Below, piece after piece: positions 44,301 to 56,737 of a stretch of DNA of 64,000 nt (position 1 is the stretch's first letter; each line of letters begins with the position of its first letter). The notes under the pieces are model-generated. The model saw only the letters and a program-made list of their open reading frames with translations. It was not told where the DNA came from and searched no databases. A program made the translations under genes and the position numbers. The stretch is from Desarmillaria ectypa (taxonomy: Eukaryota > Basidiomycota > Agaricomycetes > Agaricales > Physalacriaceae): the NCBI GenBank assembly GCA_030407005.1, contig JAUDYN010000014.1, forward strand, positions 186,001 through 250,000. Direction: 5' to 3'.

Positions 44301-45422
44301 CTATTCCTCTCTTGCCACCTCCAATCTCCATAAATGTTGGAGGGTCCACTCCAGATCCCTCTGCTCCTTCTGATCTCAGGCTCGAAGCCCTGGAAATAGA
44401 TCCCTGGTGGAGGGGCGGAATATGCTTCTATCCCAGTTTGCGCATATCCAGGCATGAAGGACTGTGGTTGGATCTGGTCCCCAGATGGGGTCTCCTCGGT
44501 TGAGTGCCAACCACTCATCCATTTCGGGTCTGGGCTCAGCCCAGAGATCTCTAGATTCAATGTCCCTTCGTCGAACTTCCCAGGCAGTGGTCCTGAAGGG
44601 ACCGAATAGCCTTTGGTTGACCTTGGAGAGGTCAGGCCAGATGTAGTCCCCTCCATTTGGGTTAAAGGAGTCATCAGAGGCACTGGGAGTGGCCAGGGCC
44701 AGGGCATCACGCTCCCTGTCAGACTCGTCATCAGAGATTTCGATGATGGGGAGGGAGGAGGTTGAGTTGGTCCCTCCTCGGGGCCAGTTTTCACAGCCCC
44801 AGGGGCTGTATGGGTGGTGGCAATCTATTGCAGGATCATCAGGGTTTTGGGGTCCGTGGTAGGACCCATGGTTGCTGTTGGGGGAGGGGGAGCAGGAATG
44901 TATGTGCCAATGTTGCTGGCAGAGGGCAGGGGTTGCAGGACCAGGGGGAGGACCAGGGTATGGGGGTGGAGCATCATCGACCTCAGCCTGAATGTCCCTT
45001 GCATATTCTTTGGCTGTTGTGAGGGCAGTGGTGGGTCATTCCATCCAGTACCAGAGTAGAACTGCCCACGCATTATGGACATGGGCAGAGGAGGGCCCAG
45101 GAGTCAAGGGCCTCTCAGCATTGGTTGTCCCCTCTGAGGAGGACGTGATCATGAATCATGCCCAGGGATGGACGAGTGGTACTGTCTCTTGCTGTCCCAA
45201 CCGGGCAGGGGATAACTCCCAGGGAATGACATGGTCTGGGTGTCATGGGGGTCAGGGTGGTGGTTGGGGTCGGTGAACCTGCCTCTGTTGGAGGATGGTT
45301 CAAATTTCTTCCTCATAGAGTAATACAGCAAGGACCATAAAAAATGTTAAGAGTATAGCGCTGCCAATGGCAATGCCAAGAGAAATGGTGCAGGGTTCTT
45401 GTCATTCTTCTTCATTGGGCAT
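44301..45422 (-). pseudogene. Element H ORF1
   Basis: ATG at 45422-45420 opens MPNEEE, a TGA, then CTISLGIAIGSAILLTFFMV and LAVLLYEEEI. The frame stays constant to TAG at 44303-44301, 374 codons, the same length as in element C although both are littered with stops. LPIIEISDDESDRERD is at about 44757-44720. WPDLSKVN- and MDEWLALNRG-type motifs follow (44655-44500). The terminator is TAG here and TGA in B, C, D and L, so the position rather than the codon is conserved. Confidence 0.75.
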
Positions 45423-45468
45423 GAAGAAGGGCTTCTTTACATCTAGCATTTAAAGAAGCAGAAGGTTA

Positions 45469-45481
45469 ATCTTTTGACTAA
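45469..45481 (-). other. Self-complementary primer binding site of element H
   Basis: On minus, TTAGTCAAAAGAT adjoins the LTR. The LTR start-site segment reads ATCTTTCAACTAA. Both are explained by an original TCGA core (TTAGTCGAAAGAT/ATCTTTCGACTAA) that lost its CpG in opposite ways. Confidence 0.68.
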
Positions 45482-45895
45482 TGTTAGGGCCTGACTTAGG
45501 CATGTGACTTGGGGCATCAGCTGATCCCTATGGGCTGTTACATGTTTGAACAGTCACCCAATAGAGACTTAGGCTTGGCCTTCAGTGTAGTGCGAGTAAG
45601 CAGTGTATGAATTAAGTTTAGTTGAAAGATAGAGTACAATGGTGTAGTTTACTCTGTTTATATACTGTAAGTATGGTGATATATTTAGATGAAATGATTC
45701 AGTCCATGTGTGAATGGTGTCGAAGTAGAGTGGTCTGGAAGGATCATACAACCAATAGAAAGTGTCTGGGGTGACAGACGGTGAGAATGAGGGTAGTCGT
45801 CATGAGTGCTTGGATACAAGTCAGAATCGATGAAAGATTAGATGGTTGAGTCATGGATATGACTTGGATAAGATAAGATAATGGAAAATATAACA
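45482..45895 (-). repeat. 5' LTR of element H (414 bp)
   Basis: It starts TGTTAGG and ends TATAACA, and is followed by CTTGA, which begins the pol fragment of element I. Confidence 0.88.
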
Positions 45896-46549
45896 CTTGA
45901 CACTGCCAACCTTCACCTTCTATATCCAAAGAAGAAACTTGACAATAAATGAACAGGCTCATTTGTAATCCTCAAAAAAGCTGATGTCTCAGCCTACAAG
46001 CTGAAATTACCACTGCATTGGAAAATCCATCCCCAGTTTAATGAGAAACTGTTGACCCCATATATCTCCCCCACATTTCCAAATCAGCAACAACCACCAC
46101 TGCCACCTCCACATCTTGTGGACAGACAGGAAGAATATGAAATTGAAGAAGTACTACACTCCTGAACTCATTGTGTACAAGGAAAAAGAGGACAACTATC
46201 GAAGGAAGTCATTGACTACTTTGTAAAGTGGAAAGGATGGACTCAAGAACACAATTCTTGGGTCTGAGACACTGAGATCAGTAATGCCCAGGAAGCAATC
46301 ACAGAGTATGAGAAGAACATTAACCAAACTCTACACTCCACCAAAATCATAACCAATGAAAAGATGGTGACCAACATACTTGATCATGAGTATTCCAATA
46401 ATGGCAATGTCACATATCTTGCCCAATGACAGGATGGACTCAGAAAATGGGTCATTAACCTGGACCAAAATCAATGGAAAATGATGATTGACCAATACTG
46501 GATTGATCAAATCAAAATGCAACTTGAAACCCCACAAGAAGAGCCTTAG
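45896..46549 (+). pseudogene. Element I pol C-terminus (integrase tail and two chromo-type domains)
   Basis: It starts inside the integrase (LDTANLHL, a conserved block) because H inserted here. It continues with KLPLHWKIHPQFNEKLL, a proline-rich turn, the chromodomain (EYEIEEVL, YFVKWKGW, about 46135-46310) and the chromoshadow-like tail (ILDHEYSNNGNVTYLAQ, MMIDQYW) to TAG 46547. TGA stops are at about 45951, 46162, 46266 and 46426. The front of the element is missing from the left side, consistent with the deletion inferred at 30918. Confidence 0.87.
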
Positions 46550-46581
46550 CAGTCAGGACAACTGCTTTAACAAGGGGGTAA

Positions 46582-46931
46582 TATTATGATTTTTCCATTT
46601 TCCTTATCTAATCCAGAATCTTATCATCCTTTGTTATTCTACATCACTCATCCATTGATTCACTCATGCTGTCATCCTTTACAACCCTCTTTCTATCATC
46701 TGACCTGAACATATGGATAATGCACAAACATACATATGCACCATATTTCAGTATATAAGTAAAATAGTTTTCATGTATGTTCTGCATCTTCCAACTAAAC
46801 TTAATATATATACCATTATCCACTCTTCTAAAAACCTCCACCACTATCCCAATCAGGATGATTGTCTGATCACAAGACAGCCCAGGAATTAGTGTCTGGT
46901 CCCAAGATCACATGATAATCAGATCCTAACA
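46582..46931 (+). repeat. 3' LTR of element I (350 bp)
   Basis: It starts TATTATG after the polypurine tract and ends CCTAACA. It is similar to the L and G LTRs, with ATCTTCCAACTAA near 46788-46800. The right flank is GTTAC, the reverse complement of the right flank of element L. Confidence 0.87.
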
Positions 46932-47320
46932 GTTACAGACAGAAAGCCCAAGATACAAACCAGAATCCATGGTTAGTAACAGTAAAACTGCAACCAGGCA
47001 GTTAGTACACAATCAGAGACTGCATCAGACAGCCTATTAGTGACAGATTGTATTCAGTAGCACAGGAAGCATAAACTTGTGTCACTTCAAGCATATTCAA
47101 TCAAATAAACTTATATTCAATTGCAACCCAGAAACTAGTATGTGCAGTATGAGCATTGACCAGGTGTAACTTACCCTCTTCAAACCACAATTGTTGAGTG
47201 TGTTAGTGTGTGTAAGTGTTATAGCATTTTACACTTCTAGCATAGTCAATACTTTTCATCTGAAGCCCACTGTGAGAGGGAAAATCTATATCTAGTTGAA
47301 GCTTGTATTAGACTTAATAG
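46932..47320. other. Non-coding leader upstream of gag J
   Basis: About 390 bp without an ORF; AT-rich, with polyadenylation-like AATAAA near 47104. It is probably an LTR remnant or untranslated leader of the J element; no clean LTR ends were found. Confidence 0.4.
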
Positions 47321-47650
47321 TTCCACACTCTGGAAGACAATTTCAGTCTTCTACCAGATCTGAATAGTGTTTATTTATTATGGAAAGCCACACAAGATGC
47401 ATGGAAACTCCAAGCATCAAGAGAGGCAGCTGAGCATAGAGAAAACTATAAAGTGGAAGTAGCTGCTGGTATAGTCTTGCATGTAATACAGAGAAGACAA
47501 GAAATAGATTTCTGAGATGTAGAGACTGAAATTGAAGCAAATATTGCTGCAGCATCTTTGGAACAGGCAAGAATTGAAAGAGAATTACATAATGTTTTCC
47601 TAGAACCTACCTTATTGAGTTCTACTTTTCCCAGTAGTACTAGTCATTAA
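47321..47650 (+). pseudogene. Small Glu/Ala-rich ORF ahead of gag J
   Basis: A frame of 110 codons ends in TAA at 47648-47650, three bases before the gag J start. It has one internal TGA, near 47512. The visible part is helical and charged: WKLQASREAAEHRENYKV, then VETEIEANIAAASLEQARIE, which looks like a coiled coil. No family is recognised. It could be an accessory ORF or the decayed N-terminus of gag. Confidence 0.45.
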
Positions 47651-47652
47651 AG

Positions 47653-49179
47653 ATGGCTGCCAAGCAAAAGATGCCAATGGAGTCATCAAGAGATGCACTT
47701 AGACTAGAGACTTCAAATCCTAGGATGATCTAAAAACATTTTAGAATTTTGGAAGAAACATTTAAGACACATAATGGAGCAGCCATGGATGACAGAAAGA
47801 AAGACTGGGCTGTGTGCTATACTGATACAGACATTGAAGATCAGTGGAGAGTATTCTCTGCCTTCAACACAGAGAAAACCTGGGATGAATTTAAGGCAGA
47901 AGTTCTGCACAGTTATGATGGTGCAGAAGAAGAAGAAGAAGCATGTAAGAGGCTTATCAAAGTAGCCCATAAGTACAAGAAAGAAGAGATTATGGACTCT
48001 GCTGATTATCTAAAGTATCAAAGAGAGTTCTAGACTAAAAGCAAACAGGTTATTAAGGAGAATTTAATGTCTAACTTGGATCTGGTAAGATTATTTATCT
48101 CACTTTTTGAGAAAGACATCTTGTGAAAATATATGAGGGATCATTTCGATAGTCAGCCAGTGGTGGCAGTGACTGTGGCTAATCCAGTGAGAAATGCATG
48201 TGATTCTTGAGCACTCAAAAACATGTTCAATGCTAGAATCTGAGTTTTGAAGGGACCTGATACAGTCTATAATAAATTATTTGATAGTTTATTACTGACT
48301 ATAGATAGTCTACTCAAAGCTGAGGCTCCTAGTGTTCTGTCAACCAGAGGCATGATAACTTATAAGAAAGAGCCTGTAACAACTGAATTACCAGATAAAG
48401 TAAATAATTTCCTGGCTAAGATAGCTAATAGTAATAGGCTCATAGTAAAGTTACCAGAGGCTCAAGTTTTGTCACAGAACAAGAGAGATGAAGAGTTGCA
48501 CAAGATATTGGCACAGATGAAGACTCAACTAAGAATCACTTAATCTATGTCAATCTCAAGTACTCATAGACAGTATGGCAGTAATGTGACTGATAACTGT
48601 TATTTCTGTGGGACACCTGGATATTATCAGGTAGATTATCCCTACAAATTAGAGATGATCACCACTGGAGAGTTAGTTCATATACCAGGAACTCAGAATA
48701 TGTATAGATTATAGGATGAGAACTCTCTACTAAGAGAACCTGCTAGGATGAGCTCAAGAGCAAGGATTCAGCATTATTATGAAACATATAAAGCTTCTGA
48801 ATCTAATCCTATTGGACAGACCTATATCATAGCTCTGCAATTACCAGTCCTAGTGTCACAATATATTATGTCTCAGCAAATAGCAGAGGAGAAAGAGGAT
48901 ATCAACTATTTAAAGAACATGCTTGAGAAGTTGGTATAGAAAACTGCACACATAATACTGGAGAAAGTTGATCAGTATCTGGAAGAACCACAATGGGACT
49001 CTATTGTAAAAACCAGAGGCCAACAACAGCAAGAGGCTAGCCAGGCTAATGATTATTCATATAATTTCCAGGATTTTCATAAATGTTTAATGAAGGCAGA
49101 GGAGCACCATAAAAGAGTAGTAGTGGAGACTGGGCCAGGCAACTCTTTACCAGAGGATATAAACCAAAACCAAAAGTGA
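47653..49179 (+). pseudogene. Element J gag, a different Ty3/gypsy lineage
   Basis: One frame of 509 codons runs from ATG 47653 to TGA 49177. The N-terminal half has the pattern common in basidiomycete Ty3 gag proteins: KHFRILEETF, DDRKKDWAVCYTD, QWRVFSAF, WDEFKAEVLHSYDGAEEEEE, then KYKKEEIMDSADYLKYQREF. A decayed zinc knuckle CYFCGTPGYYQVDYP is near 48598-48645, with His and Cys changed to Tyr. At least eight stops (TAA, TAG and TGA) are present, so decay is not limited to CGA codons and the copy is old. No pol is found downstream. Confidence 0.75.
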
Positions 49180-49278
49180 GAGGAAGAGGCAGAGAACTGA
49201 GAATCATGCCCAAGATTACAAAGTAAATATACCTCTAATTCTAGTAATAATAATGATGAGAACCTTCTACCTGGTGAA

Positions 49279-49720
49279 TGTTAGACTCAGACTCTTATAT
49301 AACAATCAAATATAAATAAAAGGCTGTATCATATTCATACAGTCATCCAATGAGTCATAAGATGATTGTCACATAAGAAATGAGGATGCTAAGGTTTAGC
49401 CTAGGCAAGAAGAGGAGTCAACAAGAAGTCTGGTATAGATTAACTTTAGCTCAAAGCTGTAGAATATACAGTGAGAGCTATGCTACTTATATACTAAAAT
49501 CCTAGTCCTAATAATAGAGATGAAGGTAAGGTAGTTGTGCATGAAAAAATGAGTACAATAATATAGGTGAGTGACCATTGCAAGCCATAGTACAATGGCT
49601 TGTTGTTGCTGGATAACAATGAGACAACTAGTCTGTGATCCATGATTGGCACTGAGATTAGATATGATAAGATCAGCATCAAGATAAAATAAGATAAAAG
49701 AAAGAAAATAGATGAAATTG
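49279..49720 (-). repeat. Decayed minus-strand LTR next to K
   Basis: It starts TGTTAGACTC and contains the transcript-start-like TTTAGCTCAAAGCTG and CTACTTATATAC blocks (reverse TATA) found in other minus LTRs, then GATAA-like AAGATAAAATAAGATAAAA. Its right end is worn and merges with the LTR of K at 49721. It is probably a solo LTR. Confidence 0.55.
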
Positions 49721-50148
49721 TGTTATGATTTTTTCATTTTTCACCCTTATCACATCTTATCTTATCTTATCTTATCTTATCTTATCTCTGCCTATCTTAT
49801 CTGATCTCTCATCTATCCATCAAACATGTGATAATCACTGACATCTGCACAATAGTCTTATTATAGTCACACAATAACCATGCTATGGTTGCATTTCAAG
49901 CATGCCATCTCCTTGTTCTTGCATGAATACCTCATGGATACTATTATATATTTACATCTTCATTCTGGTATAAAAGTCATGTAGTTTACATTGTATGACC
50001 CTATCTTTCAACTAAAGTTTATCTTATACCACATATCCTCCACACTAGATTAGAAGACTATAGCCATAACCTTAGAGTGATTGTCCAAACATGAGACAGC
50101 CCTTAGGACTACACATGTCTGCAGATCATGTGGATCATGGATCTAACA
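49721..50148 (+). repeat. 5' LTR of element K (428 bp)
   Basis: It starts TGTTATG and ends CTAACA. It has an expanded GATAA run and ATCTTTCAACTAA at 50003-50015. The left flank is AATTG; the 3' LTR of K is not in the window. Confidence 0.85.
49756..49785 (+). promoter_or_regulatory. Expanded GATA array in the LTR of K
   Basis: Six uninterrupted CTTAT pentamers (GATAA on the other strand) are followed by more TATCT and GATCT units to about 49810. Other LTRs have about three units. It could be a cluster of GATA-factor sites or a simple repeat expansion. Confidence 0.55.
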
Positions 50149-50149
50149 A

Positions 50150-50162
50150 TTACTTGAAAGAT
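50150..50162 (+). other. Self-complementary primer binding site of element K
   Basis: TTACTTGAAAGAT lies one base after the LTR and pairs with 50003-50015 at 12 of 13 positions. Confidence 0.6.
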
Positions 50163-50207
50163 TCACCCCTATTTCTTTACCACCAGCCATAAAGAAAGAA
50201 ATCTTGC

Positions 50208-51221
50208 ATGACCAACAAACTGCAACTGACATGCATCATCACTCTCAGCATTACCATCAGTGGTGCCTTTCTACTCATATTTTTCACAGCACTTATCTTC
50301 CTGATGTGGGGAGAACAAATATGCAACTATCTACACCAATGACAGGTCCTATGACCACAAAGATCTCCCCTCTTTCCCCTGCACTATGTCTTACCAAGGA
50401 GACCAGCCCTCACAAGAGTGGATCCTGCAAATCTGGCACCCTCTCAGAAAGAGGTCATCCTCCATCACAGAATCACATTCATCTCTCAATCTTCCAATAA
50501 ATTCCCCACATGCCAGGAGGTTAATCAACATGCCCAGCACAGGATGGAATGACCCTCCACCATGAAGGAATACATGCAGGATCTACAGGCTAGGTTCTGA
50601 ACCTCCAGTGAATCTCCCCCTCTGTATGCCCCCACCCACCCAGCTCATACATGAGTATGACACCCAAATGATGCTGGGATGAGTCTACCCCATCCCAACC
50701 ACCCCTATGGTCTCTAGGCCACTGTCCAGGAATGGCCTGATAATGGAGAGGACACTGACTCCATGTCCTCTCTCCCTCTTATTGACATCCCTAGTGACTC
50801 TCTGCCTCCAGCCACTCCCCAAAGAGCTGATGACCCCCTCAATGCTGAGGGGCCTGACTTTGAGTGGCCCAGCCTCTCAAACACCAACCAAGCCTTCCTT
50901 GGCCCATTCTGAAGCAAAGCCTGGGAGCTTCAACAAAGTGACATTAAAGTCAGGACAGCCTGACCAGGGATTCATCCAGACATGGATGAGTACCTTGCAC
51001 TCAACCACAGGGATCCAATTCAAGGCCCTGGAGCTGGCACCATCATATGCATCAGAATACATGCAAATAGAAACCAGGAACTATACCCCACATTGGCAGG
51101 GGATAGAGTACCCAGGCTATGGGCAAGAACTGTCAATGAACAAAGAGAATTGGAGCACACCCTTTAAGTACTGGCCTGAAGGAAGGGCAACCAGCCAGAC
51201 CTCAACAGGAGGGAGGCCTAA
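50208..51221 (+). pseudogene. Element K ORF1
   Basis: The frame from ATG 50208 to TAA 51219-51221 is 338 codons. The N-terminus MTNKLQLTCIITLS leads into a hydrophobic helix (GAFLLIFFTALIFLMW) followed by GEQI. LPLIDIPSDS, a weaker version of the SUMO-interaction-like motif, is near 50775-50805. Next come DFEWPSLSNTN, FGPF-like LGPF, and MDEYLALNHRDPI (50982-51020). Stops are frequent. Although more divergent than B, C, D and H, the order of blocks is the same. Confidence 0.68.
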
Positions 51222-51567
51222 TTTTGATAACTTTACATATAATACAGAATACTATGCTGGGCTAGAATCATTCCAGCCCCAATACATGTCATATGCCAAC
51301 TATCCTCCAGACATGCCAGTATCTCAACCAAGACCACTTCTTGACTCTCTGCTAGCAAGCCAAATCTGACAATCAGACTTCTATCTTCTTCAGGGAAGAA
51401 GCCTTCTCTTCACAGACATAGGAGAAGACCCTGGATCCAGTTTAGGGCCCACAGAACCCTCACAACCAACTGCCAAAGAATGAATGCAATTGGCCAAAGA
51501 ACAACAGATAGTAGAACTCCATCAGGAACTAGAAACAGCTGAGGCAGTGTGAAACCTCCATGCAGAC
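51222..51567 (+). pseudogene. Element K gag fragment
   Basis: The gag frame (+1 to ORF1) reads FDNFTYNTEYYAGLESFQPQ from about 51220 and continues into the Glu-rich start of the coiled coil (ELHQELETAEAV, 51510-51550). It is cut by the LTR of L at 51568. Capsid and pol of K are absent from the window. Confidence 0.7.
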
Positions 51568-51920
51568 TGTTAGGACCTGATTATCACATGATATTGGGAC
51601 CAAATGCTAATTCCCAGGCTCTCTCGTGTTTGGACAATCACCCTGCTTGGGATAGCAGCAGAGGTCTTTAGAAGAGTGGATAATGGTATATATATTAAGT
51701 TTAGTTGGAAGATGCAGAACATATATGAAAACAACATTACTTATATACTGAAATCTAGTGCATGTGTATGTTTGTGCATGAACCATGTGTTTCAGTCAGA
51801 TGATAGAAAGAGGGTTCATATAGGATGACAGCATGAGGGAATTGATGGGCTTATTGATTGAGTAGTCATATGGAATGATAAGATGTTGGATTAGATAAAG
51901 AAAATGAAAAAATCATAACA
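51568..51920 (-). repeat. 3' LTR of element L (353 bp)
   Basis: It starts TGTTAGG and ends CATAACA, with the polypurine tract (ACCCCCTTGTT on plus) next to it. The left flank is CAGAC in the gag of K. Confidence 0.88.
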
Positions 51921-51952
51921 TTACCCCCTTGTTAAAGCAGTTGTCCTGACTG

Positions 51953-54900
51953 CTAAGGCTCTTCTTGTGGGGTTTCAAGTTGCATTTTGATTTGATCAAT
52001 CCAGTATTGGTCAATCATCATTTTCCATTGATTTTGGTCTAGGTTAATGATCCATTTCTGGAATCCATCTTTTCATTGGGCAAGGTATGCGATGTTACCA
52101 TTGTCAGAGTACTCATGATCAAGTATATTGGTAACCATCTTTTCCTTGGTTATGATTTTTGCAGAGTGTAGAGTTCAGTTAATGTTCTTCTCATATTCTG
52201 CAATTGCTTCCTGGGTGTTACCCATTTCAGTGTCTCAGACTCAGGAATTGTGTTCCCAAGTCCATCCTTTCCACTTCATGAAGTAGTCAATGACTTTCTT
52301 CAAAGGCTGTCCTCTTTTTCCTCATACATGGCAGGTTTGGGAATCCAATACTTCTTCAATCTCATATTCTTCTTGTCTATTGATAAGGTCAGGGGGAGGA
52401 GGTGGCAGTTGCTGTTGGTTCGGGAATGATGGTGCATTGTATGGAGTTAATAGTTTCTCATTGAATCAGGGCTGAATTTTCCAATGGGGTGGCAGCTTTA
52501 ATTTGTATGCTGAAGCACCAGCTTTTTTGATGATAATGAATGGTCCTGTTCATTTGTCATCAAATTTTTTCTTGGGATGGAGAAGGTGAAGGTTGGCCAT
52601 GTCAAGCCAAACTTTGTCACCTACTTGGTATCCTCATGCCATTTGTTTTCCTTTCTTGTATTGGTGCTTCATTTATGCTGCTGCCTTTTCTAATGCTACA
52701 TGCACTTTCTTATGTACTTGTGTCATGGATTTGGTGAATTCCATGGCTGCTGGGTTAGCAAATGGGGTTGTTTGACTGGATTCAGGAAGAGTTCATGGAT
52801 TTTGTCCATATAGCATCATGAAGGGGTTTTGCCAGTGGTAACCATTTGTTCCAGTCCATTTGACAATGGTTGACAAATATCCAGAGATATTTTTCAATCT
52901 CTTGATTAACTCATTTGGTTTGTCCATCAGTCTGTGGATGGTAGGCTGTGGATGTGTTTTGAGTGATGTTCAGCATCCAATACAGTTCTTTCATGAAGTT
53001 GGAAATGAATTGAAGTCTCCTATCTGAAATGATGACCTGCGGCATTCCATGTTTTGCATATACATGATCATGGAGAATTCGAGCTCATCCCTCTGCTGAC
53101 AGTTCTTTATGGTAGGTGATCAGAATGATTGCTTTTGAGAATTGGTCTACAATGACTAGTAGTGCATCATAACCATCTGATTCAGGTAATCCAGTGATCA
53201 TGTCAACCAAAATATGCATCCATAGGCTAGTGGGAATGGTATTGGGGTGGAGTAGGGCAGCCTTGGCTTGCATGTCACTTTTTGTTTGCTGGCAGGTTTT
53301 GCAGCCCTTGATGTATAATTTGATGTCTTTTTGAAGTTTTGGTGATCCCTGGATGTCTGGCCATGATGTGGTCATGGTATTGAGAAATGATTTCCTCTTG
53401 GAGGAAATTGTTTCATGGGATATAGATACACTCATCATAGTACAGGATTCCTTCTTCCTGCATAATGCCTCATTCATGATCAAGTGATCAAGTGATTCCT
53501 TGATCCCATTGGTTCTTGTGCCAGGTAGCATCTCTTATATGCATAGTCTGCTCATCTGCTGTTGGTAGGATGAGTGCTCAGAAATGTTCTGGAGTGAGGA
53601 TGATCACATCATGGTTATCCTGTTTTCCTTGGTTGTGATCATCATGTCAACTGAGTAGGTCAGCTTTTTTGTTTGTGACTCCTGCCTTGTGTTCGAGAAT
53701 AAAATGATAGCCTGCCAACTCCATGACCCATTGAGCTTGTCATCAGTTCAGTTTCTGTGGTTTTCAGAAGTACTGAAGGTTCTGATGATCCATCCAGATC
53801 TCAATTTCTTCTTTGGCACCCATCAGATAGTGGCACCATTCTTCTAAGGCAAGCATTATTGCCAACAACTCTTTGTTGTAGATTTCATAGTTGTGTTCAG
53901 TGGTGGTTAATGCTTTGGACATGAAAGTGACTGGCCTCCATTTCCTGTTCTGTTCCTGGCTTAGGATGGCGCCAATGGCTCCATCACTAGAGTCAGCCTC
54001 TACTTGGAATCTTCCTTTGTCTGAAGGAATCATCAGGATGATGTTTGTGGTCATCTGGAGTTTTAGTTGAGTAAATGCCTGTTCTTGTTCTGCTCTCCAA
54101 CTGCATTTGGCTTTTCCTGTTAGCTGCATGAGAGGTCGAACAATTTTGCAATAATCATGAATGAATTTTTGGTAGAAATTGGTGAATCTGAGAAATGATT
54201 GAAGTTCCTTTTTCTTGGTTGGGGTCAGCCATTCCATGATTCCTGCTACCTTGACTGGGTCCATGCAGATGGCATCTTTGCTGATGATGACTCCCAAGTA
54301 TTTGGTTTCAAGCACTTTGAACTCACATTTCTCTGCTTTGAGAAACAATTTGTTTTCTCATAGGCATTAGAGAACTTGGCATACCACCTGTTGATGTTCA
54401 TCTAGCCCCTTGGTGAAGATAAGAATATCATCAAGATATATAGTGACTTTTCCTTCTGCAATAAGGTCCTTGAATATGTTGTTCATCATCCACTGAAAAG
54501 TGGCTGGTGAATTCATAAGACCAAAGAACATTACTGTAGGTTCAAAGAGTCCTTGGTTGGTTTGAAATACAGCCTTCTCTTCATCTCCATCACAGATGCA
54601 CACATTATTGTATCCCCATTGAACATCAAGCTTGGAAAAATATTTTGCCCCTCATAGTTTGTCTATAAGTTCAGATATCAAAGGGAGAGGATATCAATTC
54701 TTAATGGTCATTTTGTTCAACTTTTGGTAGTCCTGAATGGGTCATAATGAACTATCTTTCTTTTTGACAAAGAAGAAGGGTGATGCAAAGGGGGACTTAG
54801 AAGGATGAATTTGTCCAGAATCTAAGTTCTCATCTAGGAACTTGTCGAGTTGTTCTTGCTCATTACAGTTGAGTGGATAGACTTTGCAGTCTAAGGTAGA

Positions 54901-56737
54901 TTTCACATTTGGGACTAGCTCAATGGCATGATCCCAGGGTTTTCAAGAGGGTAGTTCATTGAAGCTGTCTTTTGAGAACAGGTCCCTAAAACTTTGGTAC
55001 TGAGGAGGTACTACTTCCTCAAAAGTCTTCTTTGGCTTTTCTGCATTAGCTGCTGTGGCTAATTCATTTGCATGATGGATGGCTCAAAGACAAGTTCTTC
55101 CTGCATGTTAACTGTGAGGATTGTATCTCCATCCTCCAGTTCTTCATCCCATCTATCTTTGTCATCAGAGTCAGAGAGTGGGAGAGGGTTTTTTATGCAT
55201 TGACAATGTGCAAAAATCATTGATCTGGTTTTCCAATTGATTATCAGATTATGATGCTTAAGCCAATTGTGGCCTAAGTAGATGGTTTTGGAACCTAAGT
55301 CAGTTACTGCTAGGTTGATTCATTCAACATGACCACCAATGGTCATTTGGAGTTCTATGAACTCAGTGATATTGCCTACCTTGTTGCAGGTTCCATCTGC
55401 ATTATATACTGGGATTGGAGCAGCAGACTTTTGAGTGTCTAGTTTGTGTTGTTGAACATAAGACCAGTTAATAGAGCTGCCAGTGCAGCCACTATCAAGT
55501 AACATCTTGGTGATCAAGGCTTTCTTCCCTGTGCAAGAGACCAACTGTATGTCCACCAAGAAGTCCCATCCCAGACTCTTGGTTCCTTGAATATACCAGA
55601 AGGGTTCATGGAGTTCATAGAGTTGCTCTTGAGCTTGACTTTCTCCAGTCTGTAAGCTCATGGTGAGCTCATCAGTGATCTCTCCAAGTCATTTGGGATG
55701 TACCCATGTGGAAAGAGCTGCTTTGGTGATTGCCAAGTTCTTGGCAGTACAGATGGTTCAGAGAGTCCAGTCAACTCCAAAAGGTTTGTATCACACATGA
55801 TCAGGTACTCCCATGACTGGCAGGATTTTGAGGTTTGGTACCCCCTTGTTAGGCAGGTTGTTGGTTTTGGGTATCAGAGTTGGTGGACTTGATTGGGTTT
55901 GTCATGCTTTCCAGATTTGGAAAGCCATATTGTCTTCTTCATCAGGTACTTTGATGATGGTGGTGGTTCTGCTGAAATGCCCCCTTTTTACCACCTGGGC
56001 ACTAGCAGCTTCCTCCTGTTCTTTGGCTTGCACCTGTGCTTCTGATGAGGTTAGGGTGGCAACCCTGCCATTCTCACAACTGTTGACATAGTCATCAGAC
56101 ACAGGTTCCATCATAGATTCAATATCTGACATCACCAACAGATCATCCATGCCCTTTGCTCAGGATGAGTCAGGCCAGGAGTAGTCACCTTTCCTCCAGC
56201 TAGTGCACACATGATCAGAAGGATGATGTGCCCATCTTGATGGAGGATTCTTGGATGTTGATGGAGAATCCTCATTTCCTCAGGTTCAGCCTTGGCAGGT
56301 GCTTGTTTCCCCCAATGGCCCTGGAAAAGCTGGGTTTGGACTTGGCTCCCTAAATGGAGGCACAGGGGTGTTTGGCTTTAGAGGCTCTAGGGCATCCCAT
56401 CTACTGACTCCAGTCTGCAGTTTTACCCATGTATCCAGTGAACTCACTGAAGCAAGTTTGTTGGACTTCATGGCAGTGCCAGCACCACCTGGCCAATCCT
56501 GCACTTCATCAGGAGCTCAGGAGTCCCTATATATAATTGTGTCAGCATCTTGTAGCAGGATGACATACCTGTTCTTTTTCAATTCTTTGGAGGTTTTTGG
56601 CTTCAGGATTGTTAACAAGGTCATATTTTTTTACATAGATAAATGTCTGTGTATATGTATATCACTCTGACCCATGGATACTGAGGACTCACTGGTTGAG
56701 GCACTAGTTGAGCAAGAGGAATCAAACCCTTGTCAAC
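51953..56737 (-). pseudogene. Element L pol polyprotein, decayed
   Basis: Minus-strand domains from 56737: linker; protease LLDSGCTGSSIN near 55500-55465; reverse transcriptase with intact YLDD near 54440; RNase H (about 54150-53760, DHQNLQYF); integrase pieces with CKTCQQTK near 53300, DMITGLPES near 53190 and TKRVNQE-like near 52910; chromodomain region (about 52380-52210); chromoshadow-like tail ending in TAG at 51953. Part of the integrase finger is deleted near 53340 (the YWWPKL block is missing). Many stops and frameshifts are present. Confidence 0.88.

Larger units (their letters stand above)
42102..45895 (-). mobile_element. Element H: 5' half of a Ty3/gypsy element, cut by D
   Basis: On the minus strand: 5' LTR (45482-45895, flank CTTGA), primer site, ORF1, gag, frameshift hairpin and the first 650 bp of the pol linker. 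It is C-like in LTR type and in ORF1 length. The rest of pol and the 3' LTR should lie to the left of D, but that side is replaced by element G and the 1,360-bp repeat. Confidence 0.87.

Noticed and set aside
49750..49810. CRISPR-like or regulatory repeat array
   Set aside because: It is a 5-bp simple repeat without spacers, inside an LTR.
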